Below, piece after piece: positions 40,175 to 48,864 of a stretch of DNA of 64,000 nucleotides. The position numbers and the translations under genes were made by a program. The notes under the pieces were generated by a model. The model was not told where the DNA came from. It did not search any database and saw nothing but the letters and a program-made list of their open reading frames with translations. The DNA comes from Methylobacterium phyllostachyos. GTDB lineage: Bacteria > Pseudomonadota > Alphaproteobacteria > Rhizobiales > Beijerinckiaceae. Every line of letters begins with the position of its first letter. The first letter of the stretch is position 1. The DNA lies in contig NZ_FNHS01000015.1 of the NCBI RefSeq assembly GCF_900103445.1, forward strand, positions 110,776-174,775, in the 5' to 3' direction.

Positions 40175-41209
40175 TTACGCCGGCGCCAGGGCCGCCGTCT
40201 GATCGAGCATCTCGCGGATCGTGCGGATCATGTCGTGGCGGGCCATGTCGTGCGCCAGATCGACCGCCGCCGCGAAGCCCTGCGCGTTCTCGGAGCCGTG
40301 GCTCTTGATGACGATGCCCTCCAGACCGAGGAACACGCCGCCATTGGCCCGGCTCGGGTTCATCTTGTCCCTGAGCGCCCGGAAGGCCTGCCGGGCGAAG
40401 AACGCGCCGATCTTGGCGGACAGTGTCCGGGTCATGGCCGCGCGCAGATAGGTGCCGATCTGCTTGGCGGTGCCCTCGGCGGTTTTGAGGGCGATGTTGC
40501 CCGTGAAACCCTCGGTCACCACCACGTCGACCGTGCCGCGGCCGAGATCCGTGCCCTCGACGAAGCCGTGATAGGTCAGCCCCGGGCTCTCCATCTCGCG
40601 CAGCATCCGGGCGGCCTCCTTGACCGCCTCGTTGCCCTTCATCTCCTCGGTGCCGACGTTGAGCAGACCGACGGTCGGCCGGTCGAGGTCGAACACGATC
40701 CGCGCCATGGCGGAGCCCATCACGGCCATCTCCACGAGGTGCTCGGCATCGGTGCCGATGGTGGCACCGACATCGAGCACGATGCTCTCGCCGCGCACGG
40801 TCGGCCACAGGCAGGCGATGGCCGGCCGCTCGATGCCCGACATGGTCTTGAGGCAGATCTTCGACATGGCCATCAGGGCGCCGGTGTTGCCGGCCGACAC
40901 GCAGGCCTGGGCCTGCCCGTCGCGCACCGCCTGGACGGCCTGCCACATGGACGACTTGCCCCGCCCCTGGCGCACCGCCTGGCTCGGCTTGTCGTCCATG
41001 GCGACCGCCACGGTGGTGTGGCGGATCTCGACGCAATCCTTGAGCCGGGGCTCCTTGGCGACGAGCGGGGCGATCACCGCCTCGTCGCCGAACATCAGGA
41101 AGGTGGTGTCGGGATGGCGCTCGCGGGCCAGGGCGGCGCCGGGCACGACCGTGGAGGGCCCGTGGTCGCCGCCCATGGCGTCGAGCGAGATGCACACGCG
41201 TTGGGACAT
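40175..41209 (-). CDS. plsX: Phosphate acyltransferase PlsX
   Basis: A 344-residue enzyme converting acyl-ACP to acyl-phosphate for phospholipid synthesis. SLDAMGGDHGPSTVVPGA opens the protein; SAGNTGALMAMSKI, LDVGATIGTDAEHLVEMA and GFTGNIALKTAEGTAK follow. The ATG at 41209 is the start that fits family length; the frame is open further up but that DNA is a repeat-bearing spacer. It forms the start of the plsX-fabH-ihfA-merR run. Confidence 0.97.
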   Translation of the reverse strand: MSQRVCISLDAMGGDHGPSTVVPGAALARERHPDTTFLMFGDEAVIAPLVAKEPRLKDCVEIRHTTVAVAMDDKPSQAVRQGRGKSSMWQAVQAVRDGQAQACVSAGNTGALMAMSKICLKTMSGIERPAIACLWPTVRGESIVLDVGATIGTDAEHLVEMAVMGSAMARIVFDLDRPTVGLLNVGTEEMKGNEAVKEAARMLREMESPGLTYHGFVEGTDLGRGTVDVVVTEGFTGNIALKTAEGTAKQIGTYLRAAMTRTLSAKIGAFFARQAFRALRDKMNPSRANGGVFLGLEGIVIKSHGSENAQGFAAAVDLAHDMARHDMIRTIREMLDQTAALAPA

Positions 41210-41596
41210 GTCGGTAGCGGGTCGTGGATCTCGGCGGGGGATATGGCGGAAGGGGTCCCGCCGGGCGCGGCGGACCATAGCGATACCGGCCCGGCGGGCA
41301 AATGAAATCGGGCGCGGGACGGTTCCGTTCTGCGCCGGAGGGGGGTGAAAGCAGCTTTTCCGGGGTGTTCGGCTGCGGGCGTCACGCACGCTCGCCGCGC
41401 GATTGCCACAAACACACCCTTTTCCCGGACAGGTGAAGCGTTAGCGGAACCTGATCCGGGATCCAGCACACGGAGCGCCGCGCAAGCGGCACAGATCGCT
41501 CCACAGAGGCGCTTCGCTTCATTGTGCGCTGGATCCCGGGTCCATTCCGCGCTGCATGCGCCCGGGAAAAGGCCGGCGCGCCACACCCGCGAAAGG
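41210..41596. other. Spacer between DUF177 gene and plsX
   Basis: 387 bases on which both flanking genes read leftwards. It contains the palindromic repeat at 41418-41572. The remaining 200 bases next to plsX are GC-rich and should hold its promoter. No gene seen. Confidence 0.5.
41418..41572. repeat. Intergenic palindromic repeat, family E
   Basis: About 155 bases bounded by CCTTTTCCCGG on the left and CCCGGGAAAAGG on the right, with inner complementary segments GATCCGGGATCCAGCAC and GCGCTGGATCCCGGGTC. This is a common Hyphomicrobiales intergenic repeat pattern. It separates plsX from the upstream DUF177 gene. Confidence 0.7.
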
Positions 41597-42124
41597 TCAG
41601 CCCTCGCCGTCGCGCAGCTTGGCCAGCGCGGCGAGCGGACCCGCATCGTCGCCCGCCACCACCGGCTCAAAGGCGATGCCGGGCTTGCGCGGATAGGGGT
41701 CGAGGCCCAGCGCTAGGAACTCGGCGGTGAGCGCGCCGAAATCGAGGCGCCCGCCGACCAGCGGATCGGGGATATCGGCATCCTCGGCGTCGGTGCCGGC
41801 GAGCTGGTCGGTGTCGGTGAACACCACCTCCACCGGCTCGCGGACCGGCGCCTCGAACGGTTCGAGGCTGACGGTGCAGACCTGCGTCACCAGCGCCTCC
41901 ACGGTGCCGGTCACGGTGAGGCGGCTGGTGGGGCCCGAAATGGCGAAGTGGCCCACCAGATCGCGGATGCCGGGAATCTTGAAGTCGGCGGCCAAAGCCG
42001 CGCATTCGGCAGGGCTCGCCTCAACGGTGACGGCACCCCGCCCCTGGGGCAGGCGATCGACACTGACCCAGCGCGTGAGCGGGCCGCTGTCCTGCGGGTT
42101 CTCCCGGCGGCTGTCCCGACTCAT
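41597..42124 (-). CDS. DUF177 (YceD-like) protein
   Basis: A 175-residue DUF177 protein, related to YceD, which in other bacteria is linked to 23S rRNA accumulation and precedes rpmF-plsX-fabH. Features include LTVTGTVEALVTQVCTVSLEPF and a final strand-rich region ending LAALAKLRDGEG. Usually rpmF follows, but here plsX comes next, as expected for alphaproteobacteria. The start overlaps the stop of the chaperone gene (ATGA at 42121-42124). Confidence 0.92.
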   Translation of the reverse strand: MSRDSRRENPQDSGPLTRWVSVDRLPQGRGAVTVEASPAECAALAADFKIPGIRDLVGHFAISGPTSRLTVTGTVEALVTQVCTVSLEPFEAPVREPVEVVFTDTDQLAGTDAEDADIPDPLVGGRLDFGALTAEFLALGLDPYPRKPGIAFEPVVAGDDAGPLAALAKLRDGEG

Positions 42125-42681
42125 GCGATGGCTCCTTCTTCTCTGATCGGCGTGAAGCCGTCCGGCTCCGGAAAGGGCGGCCCGGCCCCGAGCAGCGCAT
42201 CGAGATCCGCGCTCGCGAGCGCCGCGTCGGAGACCTGCACGTAGGCGGCGAGCCCTGCCCCGTCCCCCTCGCCACCGAGCACGTTGCGGACGAGCACCGC
42301 GCGCAGGGCCTCCGTGTCGCCCGCGTCCAGGGCGGCGTCGTAGCCGGTGGCCCGGCCGTAGAAGGCGGCGCCGAGCTTCTTCATCCGCTTCCCCACGCCC
42401 ATGTCGCCGACGCCCAGCTCGCGCAGGGACGCATCGAGCTGGGTGAAGACGGAATTTACAAGATCCTGCGCCACCTCGGCGGCCGGGGCCGGCAGACGGT
42501 TCAGCCGGCGCAGGACCAGGATGGCATGCAGGCACAGGGCCTCGAACCGGCCCTCCACGGTGTCGGGCACGCCGAGCCGCGTGTAGAGGCCCGGGCGGCG
42601 GGCCGCCATGCTGAGCGCCACGTGCAAGCCCTCGACGGCCTGCCGCCGCGCATTCGCCCGTCGGAACAGTCCCGCGATCAT
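42121..42681 (-). CDS. Ubiquinol-cytochrome c chaperone family protein
   Basis: A 186-residue protein of the family related to yeast Cbp3, which helps assemble the cytochrome bc1 complex. Typical stretches: GLYTRLGVPDTVEGRFEALCLHAILVLRRL and VFTQLDASLRELGVGDMGVGKRMKKLGAAFYGR. The Met at 42681 gives normal length. It overlaps the DUF177 gene by 4 bases, and it is divergent from bamE, with 170 bases between. Confidence 0.94.
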   Translation of the reverse strand: MIAGLFRRANARRQAVEGLHVALSMAARRPGLYTRLGVPDTVEGRFEALCLHAILVLRRLNRLPAPAAEVAQDLVNSVFTQLDASLRELGVGDMGVGKRMKKLGAAFYGRATGYDAALDAGDTEALRAVLVRNVLGGEGDGAGLAAYVQVSDAALASADLDALLGAGPPFPEPDGFTPIREEGAIA

Positions 42682-42851
42682 TGGTGCCACGCCCATCGGT
42701 GCCAAGCCGCCGGGAAGTGTGGCCAAGCTTGCCTTGTCAAAGCCATAACCCCGCGGTACGGCAACCCACGCCCAGGGCGCAAGCGTCGCCGGAAATCCGT
42801 GCCGGCGGCATCGGTTGCGTCCCGTCCGTCCACACGTTTCCTGGGGGCCCG

Positions 42852-43349
42852 ATGCGGCGCCGTCTCGTCCAGTCCTTCGCGCGCCTCGCCCTGCTCGGCC
42901 TCGCGGGAGTCGGCCTGTCCGCCTGCGTCGGCGAGGAATTGCGCCACGGCTATCAAGTCGATCAGGCGGCGCTCGCCACGATCAAGCCCGGCATGAGCCC
43001 CGAGCAGGTGCTGCAGATCCTCGGCACGCCCTCCACGGTGTCCACGGTCGGCAACAAGTCCTGGTACTACATCTCCCAGAACACCCGCCGCACGATCATG
43101 TTCATGGGCGAGCAGGTCGAGGACCAGAAGGTCACGGCCGTCTACTTCACCCCCGCCTTCAAGGTCGAGCGTGTGGCGCTCTACGGTCTGCAGGACGGGC
43201 GCGTGTTCGATTTCATCGAGCGCACCACGCCGACGAGCGGCGCCGACCGGGCCTTCATCAGCCAGCTGTTCCGCGGCCTGACCCGCTACGAGCCGTTCGG
43301 CAGCGGCAACGGCGCCAGCGTCGTGCCGGGCGCCAACCGCGGCATGTGA
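42852..43349 (+). CDS. bamE: Outer membrane assembly factor BamE/OmlA lipoprotein
   Basis: A 165-residue lipoprotein of the SmpA/OmlA family, part of the BAM complex that inserts outer membrane proteins. The signal ends LSAC with the lipid Cys at about residue 25. The domain is seen in IKPGMSPEQVLQILGTPSTVSTVGNKSWYYIS, the usual GM...V...LG.P motif. Its last 64 bases overlap the 3' end of the convergent HAD gene. The pairing with the divergent chaperone gene is conserved in relatives. Confidence 0.93.
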   Translation: MRRRLVQSFARLALLGLAGVGLSACVGEELRHGYQVDQAALATIKPGMSPEQVLQILGTPSTVSTVGNKSWYYISQNTRRTIMFMGEQVEDQKVTAVYFTPAFKVERVALYGLQDGRVFDFIERTTPTSGADRAFISQLFRGLTRYEPFGSGNGASVVPGANRGM

Positions 43350-44005
43350 GCCGGGGCGCCCGCCAGCAGGCGGGCGATCTCCTGCGGCTTCGAGAACAGG
43401 TGCTCGGGGCCCTGCGCCGCCAGCGCCTGCGGGTCAGTGTAGCCCCAGGCCACCGCGCCGAACGGGCAGCCCACGGCTCGCGCCGCTTCCAGGTCGCGGA
43501 TCTCGTCGCCGACGCACAAGGCCTGCGCCGGCGCCACACCCCGGCGCGCCAGAAGCTTCCGCAAGCGCCGTGCCTTGCCGAACAGCGAGGCCCCGCAGGC
43601 ATAGGCGTCGATATGGGCGGCATTGTCCGGCCCGAGCACACGCCGCACCGTATCGGCGCGATTCGACGACAGGACCGCCATCGGTACGCCGGCCTGCCTG
43701 ATGCCGGCCAGCATCTCGGGCACGCCCGGAAACAGCGCAATCTGCGCCGCGTCGCGGGCCGCAAGCCGATGCATATGGCGGGCGATCAACGGCAGCTTCC
43801 AACGCGGGATGCCGAGATAGGCCACGATGGCGCGGGCACCCTGGAGGCGTAAGCCTTCGACCTCATGCGCCTCGACCTGACGGAAGCGGTAGCGCGCGGC
43901 GACGCCGTTCATCACCGAGCAGAACCAATCGAAGCTGTCGGCGAGGGTCCCGTCGAAATCGAGCACGACGAGGCGCGGCCCGGTGCCGTCCGTCTGACGG
44001 ACCAT
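43286..44005 (-). CDS. HAD-family phosphatase (Gph-like)
   Basis: A 239-residue haloacid dehalogenase-type hydrolase. Motif I is DFDGTLADS with the nucleophile D16 and acid D18, motif II is VLSSNRADT, motif III is the Lys in LFGKARRLRK, and motif IV is VGDEIRDLEAA. The cap is helical, as in phosphoglycolate phosphatase-like members. The substrate is unknown. It overlaps bamE tail to tail by 64 bases and is followed upstream by the HWE kinase gene with 1 base between. Confidence 0.9.
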   Translation of the reverse strand: MVRQTDGTGPRLVVLDFDGTLADSFDWFCSVMNGVAARYRFRQVEAHEVEGLRLQGARAIVAYLGIPRWKLPLIARHMHRLAARDAAQIALFPGVPEMLAGIRQAGVPMAVLSSNRADTVRRVLGPDNAAHIDAYACGASLFGKARRLRKLLARRGVAPAQALCVGDEIRDLEAARAVGCPFGAVAWGYTDPQALAAQGPEHLFSKPQEIARLLAGAPAHMPRLAPGTTLAPLPLPNGS

Positions 44006-44006
44006 C

Positions 44007-45920
44007 TCAGGCCCGGAGATTCTCGATCGGTACGCTGAGCCGCATCAGGAGGCCGCCGGGCGCCCAGTCGTGCTCCAGCACGCCGTCGAGCTGGCCGGCG
44101 ACGCTGCGCTCCGCTAGCACCGTGCCGAATCCCTTCCGCGACGGTGTCCCAGTGACCGGTGGGCCGCCGGCCTCCTGCCAGGTCAGGGTGTAGCGCCCCG
44201 CCTCACGCAGACCGCTCAAGGAGACGCCGCCCTCCTTGGTGGAGAGACCGCCATACTTCATGGCGTTGGTGGCCTGCTCGTGCATGATCAGCGCCAGCGC
44301 AGTCGCGGTACGCTCGCCGATCTCGGCATCATCCCCCGAGATCGCGACCCGAGCCTGCCCGCCCTCCTCGTAGGCCGCCATGATCAGGCGCATCAGGCCC
44401 AGCACGGTCTGCCCCGCCACCGCGGGGGCGCTGTCGGGGGAATGCGGCCGGACATATTCGTGGGCCCGCGCCAGGGCGCCGAGCCGCTCGCGGAACGCCT
44501 TGGCGAAGGGCTGGGCCGCGGGGTCGCTCCGGGCGGTGAGCGCTGCCAAACCGCCGACCACCGCGAAGATGTTCTTGATCCGGTGCGACAGCTCGCGGAT
44601 CAGCAGGTCGCGGGCCTCCTCGGCGCGCTTGACCTCCCGCAGGTCGCGGGTGACGGTGGCGTAGCCGATCTCGGCCCCGGTCGGATCCCGTACCGGGAAG
44701 ATGTTGTAGAGCACCGCGACCGGCTCGCCCGTGACGAAGTGCCGGAAGGCCAATTCGCCCTCCCAGAACCCGTCCCGGCGCATCGCCGGCATCGCGGTCT
44801 CCTCCAGGATCCGGCGGCTGTCGTCGGTGAAGAAGTCGGGGATCCGGTGCCGGCGGGCGGCGGCGAGGTCGGGCAGGCCGACCAGCGTCAGCGCGGCTTC
44901 GTTGAGATGGGTGATGGCGCCGTCGAGGGTACAGAGGCCGATGAAGTCCTTCGAGGTCTCCACGATGGCGGCGAGCTTGCGCGCCTCGGTCTCGGCCTGC
45001 TTCAGGTCGTCGATGTCGGTGCAGGTGCCGAACCAGCGCTCGATCCGCCCCGCGGCATCGCGGATCGGCATGGCGCGGCCCAGCGTCCAGCGATACGCGC
45101 CGCTGTTGTGGCGCAGGCGGTATTCGATCTCGTAGGGCTCGCCGGTGGCCAGGGAGTGGCGCCAGCGCGCCCAGGCCCGCTCCTGGTCGTCGGGATGGAA
45201 CATGTCGTTCCAGCCCTCCCCGTCGGTGGAGCCGTAGGGCACGCCGGTGAACTCGTACCAGCGGTCGTTGTAGTAGTCGTGGAACCCGTCCGGCCGGGTG
45301 GTCCAGACCATCTGGGGCATCGCCGCGGTCATCACCCGGAAGCGGCGCTCGCTCGCGGCGAGCTCCGCCTCGCGGCTCGCCACCTGCGCCAGGGTCCGGC
45401 GGTGTTCCAGCAGGCTGGAGATCTGGCGCGCCAGGGCGAGGAGGGTGGCCTCCTGCTCCGAATCGAGTCCCTCCGGCCGCGGCGTCCGGTCGAGCACGCA
45501 GAGGGCGCCGAGCGGGATGCCCTGTCCGCCCCGGATCACCGCCCCTGCGTAGAAGCGGAAGCCCTCGGGCCCGCTCACCAGCGGGTTCTCGATCGTCCGG
45601 GGATCCGCGGTCAGGTCGGGGATGACGAGCAGCGCCCCCGCTTCGATCGTGTGGGCGCAGACCGAGCAGCTGATCGGCAATTCGCGCTTGCCGAGGCCGA
45701 CCTCCGACTTGAACCATTGCCGCTCGGCATCCACGAGGCTGACAAGGGCGACGGGCGCGCGGCAGACATAGGCCGCGACCCGCACGAGGTCGTCGTAGAG
45801 CGGCTCGGACTCGGTATCGAGGATCGCGAGGTCGCGCAGTTCCGCGATCCGGGCTGCGGTGCTCCAGGGGCCGCCGGTCGGTTCGGAAGCCGCGAGCGCG
45901 TGAGGTGCCGGCACATCCAT
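44007..45920 (-). CDS. HWE-family sensor histidine kinase with GAF and two PAS domains
   Basis: A 637-residue cytoplasmic sensor kinase. Order: GAF domain (about 25-180), PAS (about 195-305; MVWTTRPDGFHDYYNDRWYEFTG), PAS (about 315-430) and the HWE kinase core (about 440-637). The phosphorylated His lies in IRELSHRIKNIFAVVGG; the N-box HEQATNAMKYG and the later TLTWQEAGG supply the H, W and E typical of this family. No transmembrane segment and no response regulator gene nearby. PAS and GAF domains suggest light, redox or ligand sensing. Ends 1 base before the HAD gene on the same strand. Confidence 0.93.
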   Translation of the reverse strand: MDVPAPHALAASEPTGGPWSTAARIAELRDLAILDTESEPLYDDLVRVAAYVCRAPVALVSLVDAERQWFKSEVGLGKRELPISCSVCAHTIEAGALLVIPDLTADPRTIENPLVSGPEGFRFYAGAVIRGGQGIPLGALCVLDRTPRPEGLDSEQEATLLALARQISSLLEHRRTLAQVASREAELAASERRFRVMTAAMPQMVWTTRPDGFHDYYNDRWYEFTGVPYGSTDGEGWNDMFHPDDQERAWARWRHSLATGEPYEIEYRLRHNSGAYRWTLGRAMPIRDAAGRIERWFGTCTDIDDLKQAETEARKLAAIVETSKDFIGLCTLDGAITHLNEAALTLVGLPDLAAARRHRIPDFFTDDSRRILEETAMPAMRRDGFWEGELAFRHFVTGEPVAVLYNIFPVRDPTGAEIGYATVTRDLREVKRAEEARDLLIRELSHRIKNIFAVVGGLAALTARSDPAAQPFAKAFRERLGALARAHEYVRPHSPDSAPAVAGQTVLGLMRLIMAAYEEGGQARVAISGDDAEIGERTATALALIMHEQATNAMKYGGLSTKEGGVSLSGLREAGRYTLTWQEAGGPPVTGTPSRKGFGTVLAERSVAGQLDGVLEHDWAPGGLLMRLSVPIENLRA

Positions 45921-46086
45921 GGTTCGGCCGTCACATAGGCCTGTTGGGTTCCGCTGCCTAGGGCGCTCAGTGCGGACGTGGACACCGATTCGGATCGGAG
46001 ATTGCGGAACTGTAAGGACTTAGGGTTGCGGCTAAGGGGTTCGACCCGGGTTTGGCGCAACCCCATGTGGTCGCGCCCGCGAGGAA

Positions 46087-46109
46087 GCCGCGCCCACGAC
46101 GGGCGCGGC
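46087..46109 (-). terminator. Hairpin downstream of the OYE gene
   Basis: A perfect 9-base-pair GC stem (46087-46095 with 46101-46109) and a 5-base loop, 20 bases past the stop of the reductase gene on the minus strand. The following minus-strand bases include TTCCTC, so a weak terminator is possible. Confidence 0.4.
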
Positions 46110-46128
46110 AGCCGATCGAGCCGCAGCC

Positions 46129-47220
46129 CTACGCGGCGCGGGCCTCTCCGAGGGTCGGATAGTCGATGTAGCCCTCCGGCCCCTGGCTGTACCAAGTCTG
46201 CGCATCGTCCTTGTTGAGCGGCGCACCCTTGGCGATCCGCTCGGGCAGGTCGGGATTGGCGATGAAGGTCCGCCCGAACGCGATGGCGTCGGCCGCGCCG
46301 GCATCCAGCGCCTTCTGTCCGCTGACCCCGTCATAATCGGCGTTGAGGATCATCGGGTTGCGGAACACGCGCCGCATCGCCGGGGCGATCGGCGGATGAT
46401 CGGCCTTGCCGAAGGTCCCGTTCGGACCCGGCTCGCGCATCTCCAGGAAGGCGATGTCGAGATCGGCCAGCGCCTGAGCGGCAGCCACGAACAGCGGCTC
46501 GGGGTTCGAATCGTTGCAGCCCTGGATCGCGCCGTTCGGCGAGAGGCGCACGCCGGTGCGCTCGGCTCCTGCGACCTTCGCCACCGCCTCGGTCACCTCG
46601 CGCAGCAGCCGCACGCGGTTCTCGATCGCGCCGCCGTACTGGTCGGTGCGGTGGTTGGTGCCGTCGCGCAGGAACTCGTCGATCAGGTAGCCGTTCGCCG
46701 CGTGGATCTGCACGCCGTCGAACCCGGCCGCCAGGGCGTTGGCGGTGGCGCGCTCGTAATCGGCGAGCAGGCGCGGGATCTCGGCGAGTTCCAGGGCGCG
46801 GGCCTCGCCGTAGGGCTTCTTGCCCGTGTAGGTGTGGGCCTGATCGGGCGCCGTGGTGGCGGAGGCCGAGATCGGCTTCGCGCCGCCGAGGAAGTCCGGA
46901 TGGACCATCCGGCCCATGTGCCAGATCTGGCAGACGATCTTGCCGCCCTTGTCGTGGACCGCCTTCACGATCGGCCGCCATGCGTCGACCTGGGCGTCGG
47001 ACCAGATGCCCGGCGCGTAGGGCCAGCCGAGGCCCTCCTGCGAGATGCCGGTGGCCTCGCTGAGGATCAGGCCGGCGCCGGCGCGCTGGGCGTAGTACTC
47101 GGCCATGATCGGGGTCGGCACGTGCTCGCGAGTCCCGCGGCCGCGGGTGAGCGGGGCCATGAAGATCCGGTTCTTCGCCTCGATGGCGCCGATGCGGATC
47201 GGGTCGAGCAGGGACGGCAT
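46129..47220 (-). CDS. nemA: Old yellow enzyme-type alkene reductase (NemA-like)
   Basis: A 363-residue FMN-dependent reductase of activated C=C bonds, nitro compounds or electrophiles. The barrel starts LLDPIRIGAIEAKNRIFMAPLTRGR; the active-site pair is in VQIHAANGYLIDEFLRDGTN (His and Asn), followed by RTDQYGG; phosphate binding is in DAIAFGRTFIANPDL. The start at 47220 was chosen because the frame, although open far upstream, has no protein-like content before it. Role in electrophile or xenobiotic detoxification is inferred from the family. Confidence 0.95.
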   Translation of the reverse strand: MPSLLDPIRIGAIEAKNRIFMAPLTRGRGTREHVPTPIMAEYYAQRAGAGLILSEATGISQEGLGWPYAPGIWSDAQVDAWRPIVKAVHDKGGKIVCQIWHMGRMVHPDFLGGAKPISASATTAPDQAHTYTGKKPYGEARALELAEIPRLLADYERATANALAAGFDGVQIHAANGYLIDEFLRDGTNHRTDQYGGAIENRVRLLREVTEAVAKVAGAERTGVRLSPNGAIQGCNDSNPEPLFVAAAQALADLDIAFLEMREPGPNGTFGKADHPPIAPAMRRVFRNPMILNADYDGVSGQKALDAGAADAIAFGRTFIANPDLPERIAKGAPLNKDDAQTWYSQGPEGYIDYPTLGEARAA

Positions 47221-47447
47221 GGGGTACCTCGTGCTGGGCGGCGGCGCCGCGTCCGGTTTAATCCGTGGCCGAGGTGGCGCTGCGGCGCGGCGATGCCAAG
47301 GTGCGGCGCAACCGGAACGATTGCGGCGTGCGGGGGCACACATGGCGGCCGGCGACACCGCAGGGCGCCGGCAAAGCGCGTGCCGCAGCGGCGTTCCGGC
47401 CTGAGCCGCCCCCTCGGATCGGGGCCAGCTCTCACGGCCTCGGCTGC

Positions 47448-48740
47448 CTACGCGCGGCTCGACGCGCGGTCGTGGAACCGCCGGTAGCGGTCCTCCAGGT
47501 CGGCGAGGTCGGACGGGTCCGCCACATCGCGCCGGGCGGCGGCGATGACGAGAGCGGCGTGCCGGGCGAGTTCCGCCGCCCGGTCCGACCGCCTCTCGAC
47601 CTCGGCAACACGGGCGAGCACGTCGAGCATCCGGCCCAGGACATGGACCGACCCGGCCGCGTTTTGCCGGATCATGTGGAACATGGCGTCGCACAACCCG
47701 TCGTAATCCGTCACCGGATGGACCAGCACGGGGCGACCGGCGCGCAGCACCACGCCGGCCGGCAGGTGTCGCGGGGCGATCCGGCACAGGGCATCGCCGA
47801 GATGGTCGACGACGCTGCCGGCGGTGAACGGGTCGTTGATGCCCGGCGAGAGCGCCCGGACCGCGATCTCGACCAGCTGCCGGATCGAGTATTCCGGGTC
47901 CTGAAGCGCGGCGGGGCGCCGCCCCAGCGTCACCGCATCGCGGATCGCCGCCTCGGCCCCATCGGCGTGCATCGACAGGTGCGCGATGGGGAAGCCGCTC
48001 GGCACGTAGTCGCCCGGCCGCACCCGCAGGGTCACCCGGATGCGGTGTGCCTGGGCCCAGTCCGCCAGCGTATCCTCGTCGATGGCCTGCACGTAGCCAC
48101 CGCCCGTCGCCGCCAGGGCCCTTCCGGTCGGCGCATCGTCGGGGCGGGCCGCGCCCGGTTCGTCTCGGGTATAGGCCGCGATGGCCCGGCACAGGTCCTG
48201 CTGGACGGCGTCGACCACGGTCTCGATGTTGATGCTCGTGGCGATGTGGTGGACGAACCAGACCAGGGTGCCGACCGCGACCAGCGCCAGGACGAGGGCG
48301 CCGGTGATGGCGAGGTGCGGGACGAACGGGTTCTCCTCCACCGTGCGCACCGTGCGCAGGACCATCAGCGCGTACGCGAAGGTCCCGAGGAAGATGCCGA
48401 GCACCGTCTGGTTTCGGCCATTGCGGATGAAGTTGCGCAGGAGGCGGGGACCCATCTGGCCGGAGGCCAGGGTCAGGGCCGCGATCGTGATGGAGAAGGT
48501 CGTGCCCGCGACCCCGATGTTCGAGGAGGCGATGGCGCTGAGCAGCGCCCGCGCGCCCTCGGCGCCGCCGGAATAGCCCCAGTTCGCATCCGGCGACGAG
48601 GCGTCGTAGCCGGCGACGTGGGCCATCTCCAGCCAGATTCCGAACTGCGCCAGCAGGATGCAGCCGAGGACGACGAGGGCCGGGCGGAGCCAGAACAGGT
48701 CGCCGAGGGTCTCCAGCCAGGCTTTGACGCGCGCGCTCAT
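47448..48740 (-). CDS. DUF2254 integral membrane protein
   Basis: A 430-residue membrane protein. The N-terminal half has four likely transmembrane segments (LVVLGCILLAQFGIWLEM; SNIGVAGTTFSITIAALTLA; TVLGIFLGTFAYALMVL; ITGALVLALVAVGTLVWFVHH). The C-terminal half is soluble and contains YSIRQLVEIAVRALSPGINDPFTA, the hallmark of DUF2254. Function is not established. It is divergent from the NhaP-type antiporter with 124 bases between starts, so the two may share control. Confidence 0.9.
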   Translation of the reverse strand: MSARVKAWLETLGDLFWLRPALVVLGCILLAQFGIWLEMAHVAGYDASSPDANWGYSGGAEGARALLSAIASSNIGVAGTTFSITIAALTLASGQMGPRLLRNFIRNGRNQTVLGIFLGTFAYALMVLRTVRTVEENPFVPHLAITGALVLALVAVGTLVWFVHHIATSINIETVVDAVQQDLCRAIAAYTRDEPGAARPDDAPTGRALAATGGGYVQAIDEDTLADWAQAHRIRVTLRVRPGDYVPSGFPIAHLSMHADGAEAAIRDAVTLGRRPAALQDPEYSIRQLVEIAVRALSPGINDPFTAGSVVDHLGDALCRIAPRHLPAGVVLRAGRPVLVHPVTDYDGLCDAMFHMIRQNAAGSVHVLGRMLDVLARVAEVERRSDRAAELARHAALVIAAARRDVADPSDLADLEDRYRRFHDRASSRA

Positions 48741-48864
48741 CGTTCCGAACCGACACCCCCGAGGCCGGCAACGATCGGCATGGAGGGGCGTTCCGGTCGT
48801 GGCCCATCGAACGCGGCGGCCCGCCGGGCGCGGTTCGGTCGGCCGCGGGCGGGAAGGACAGCCT

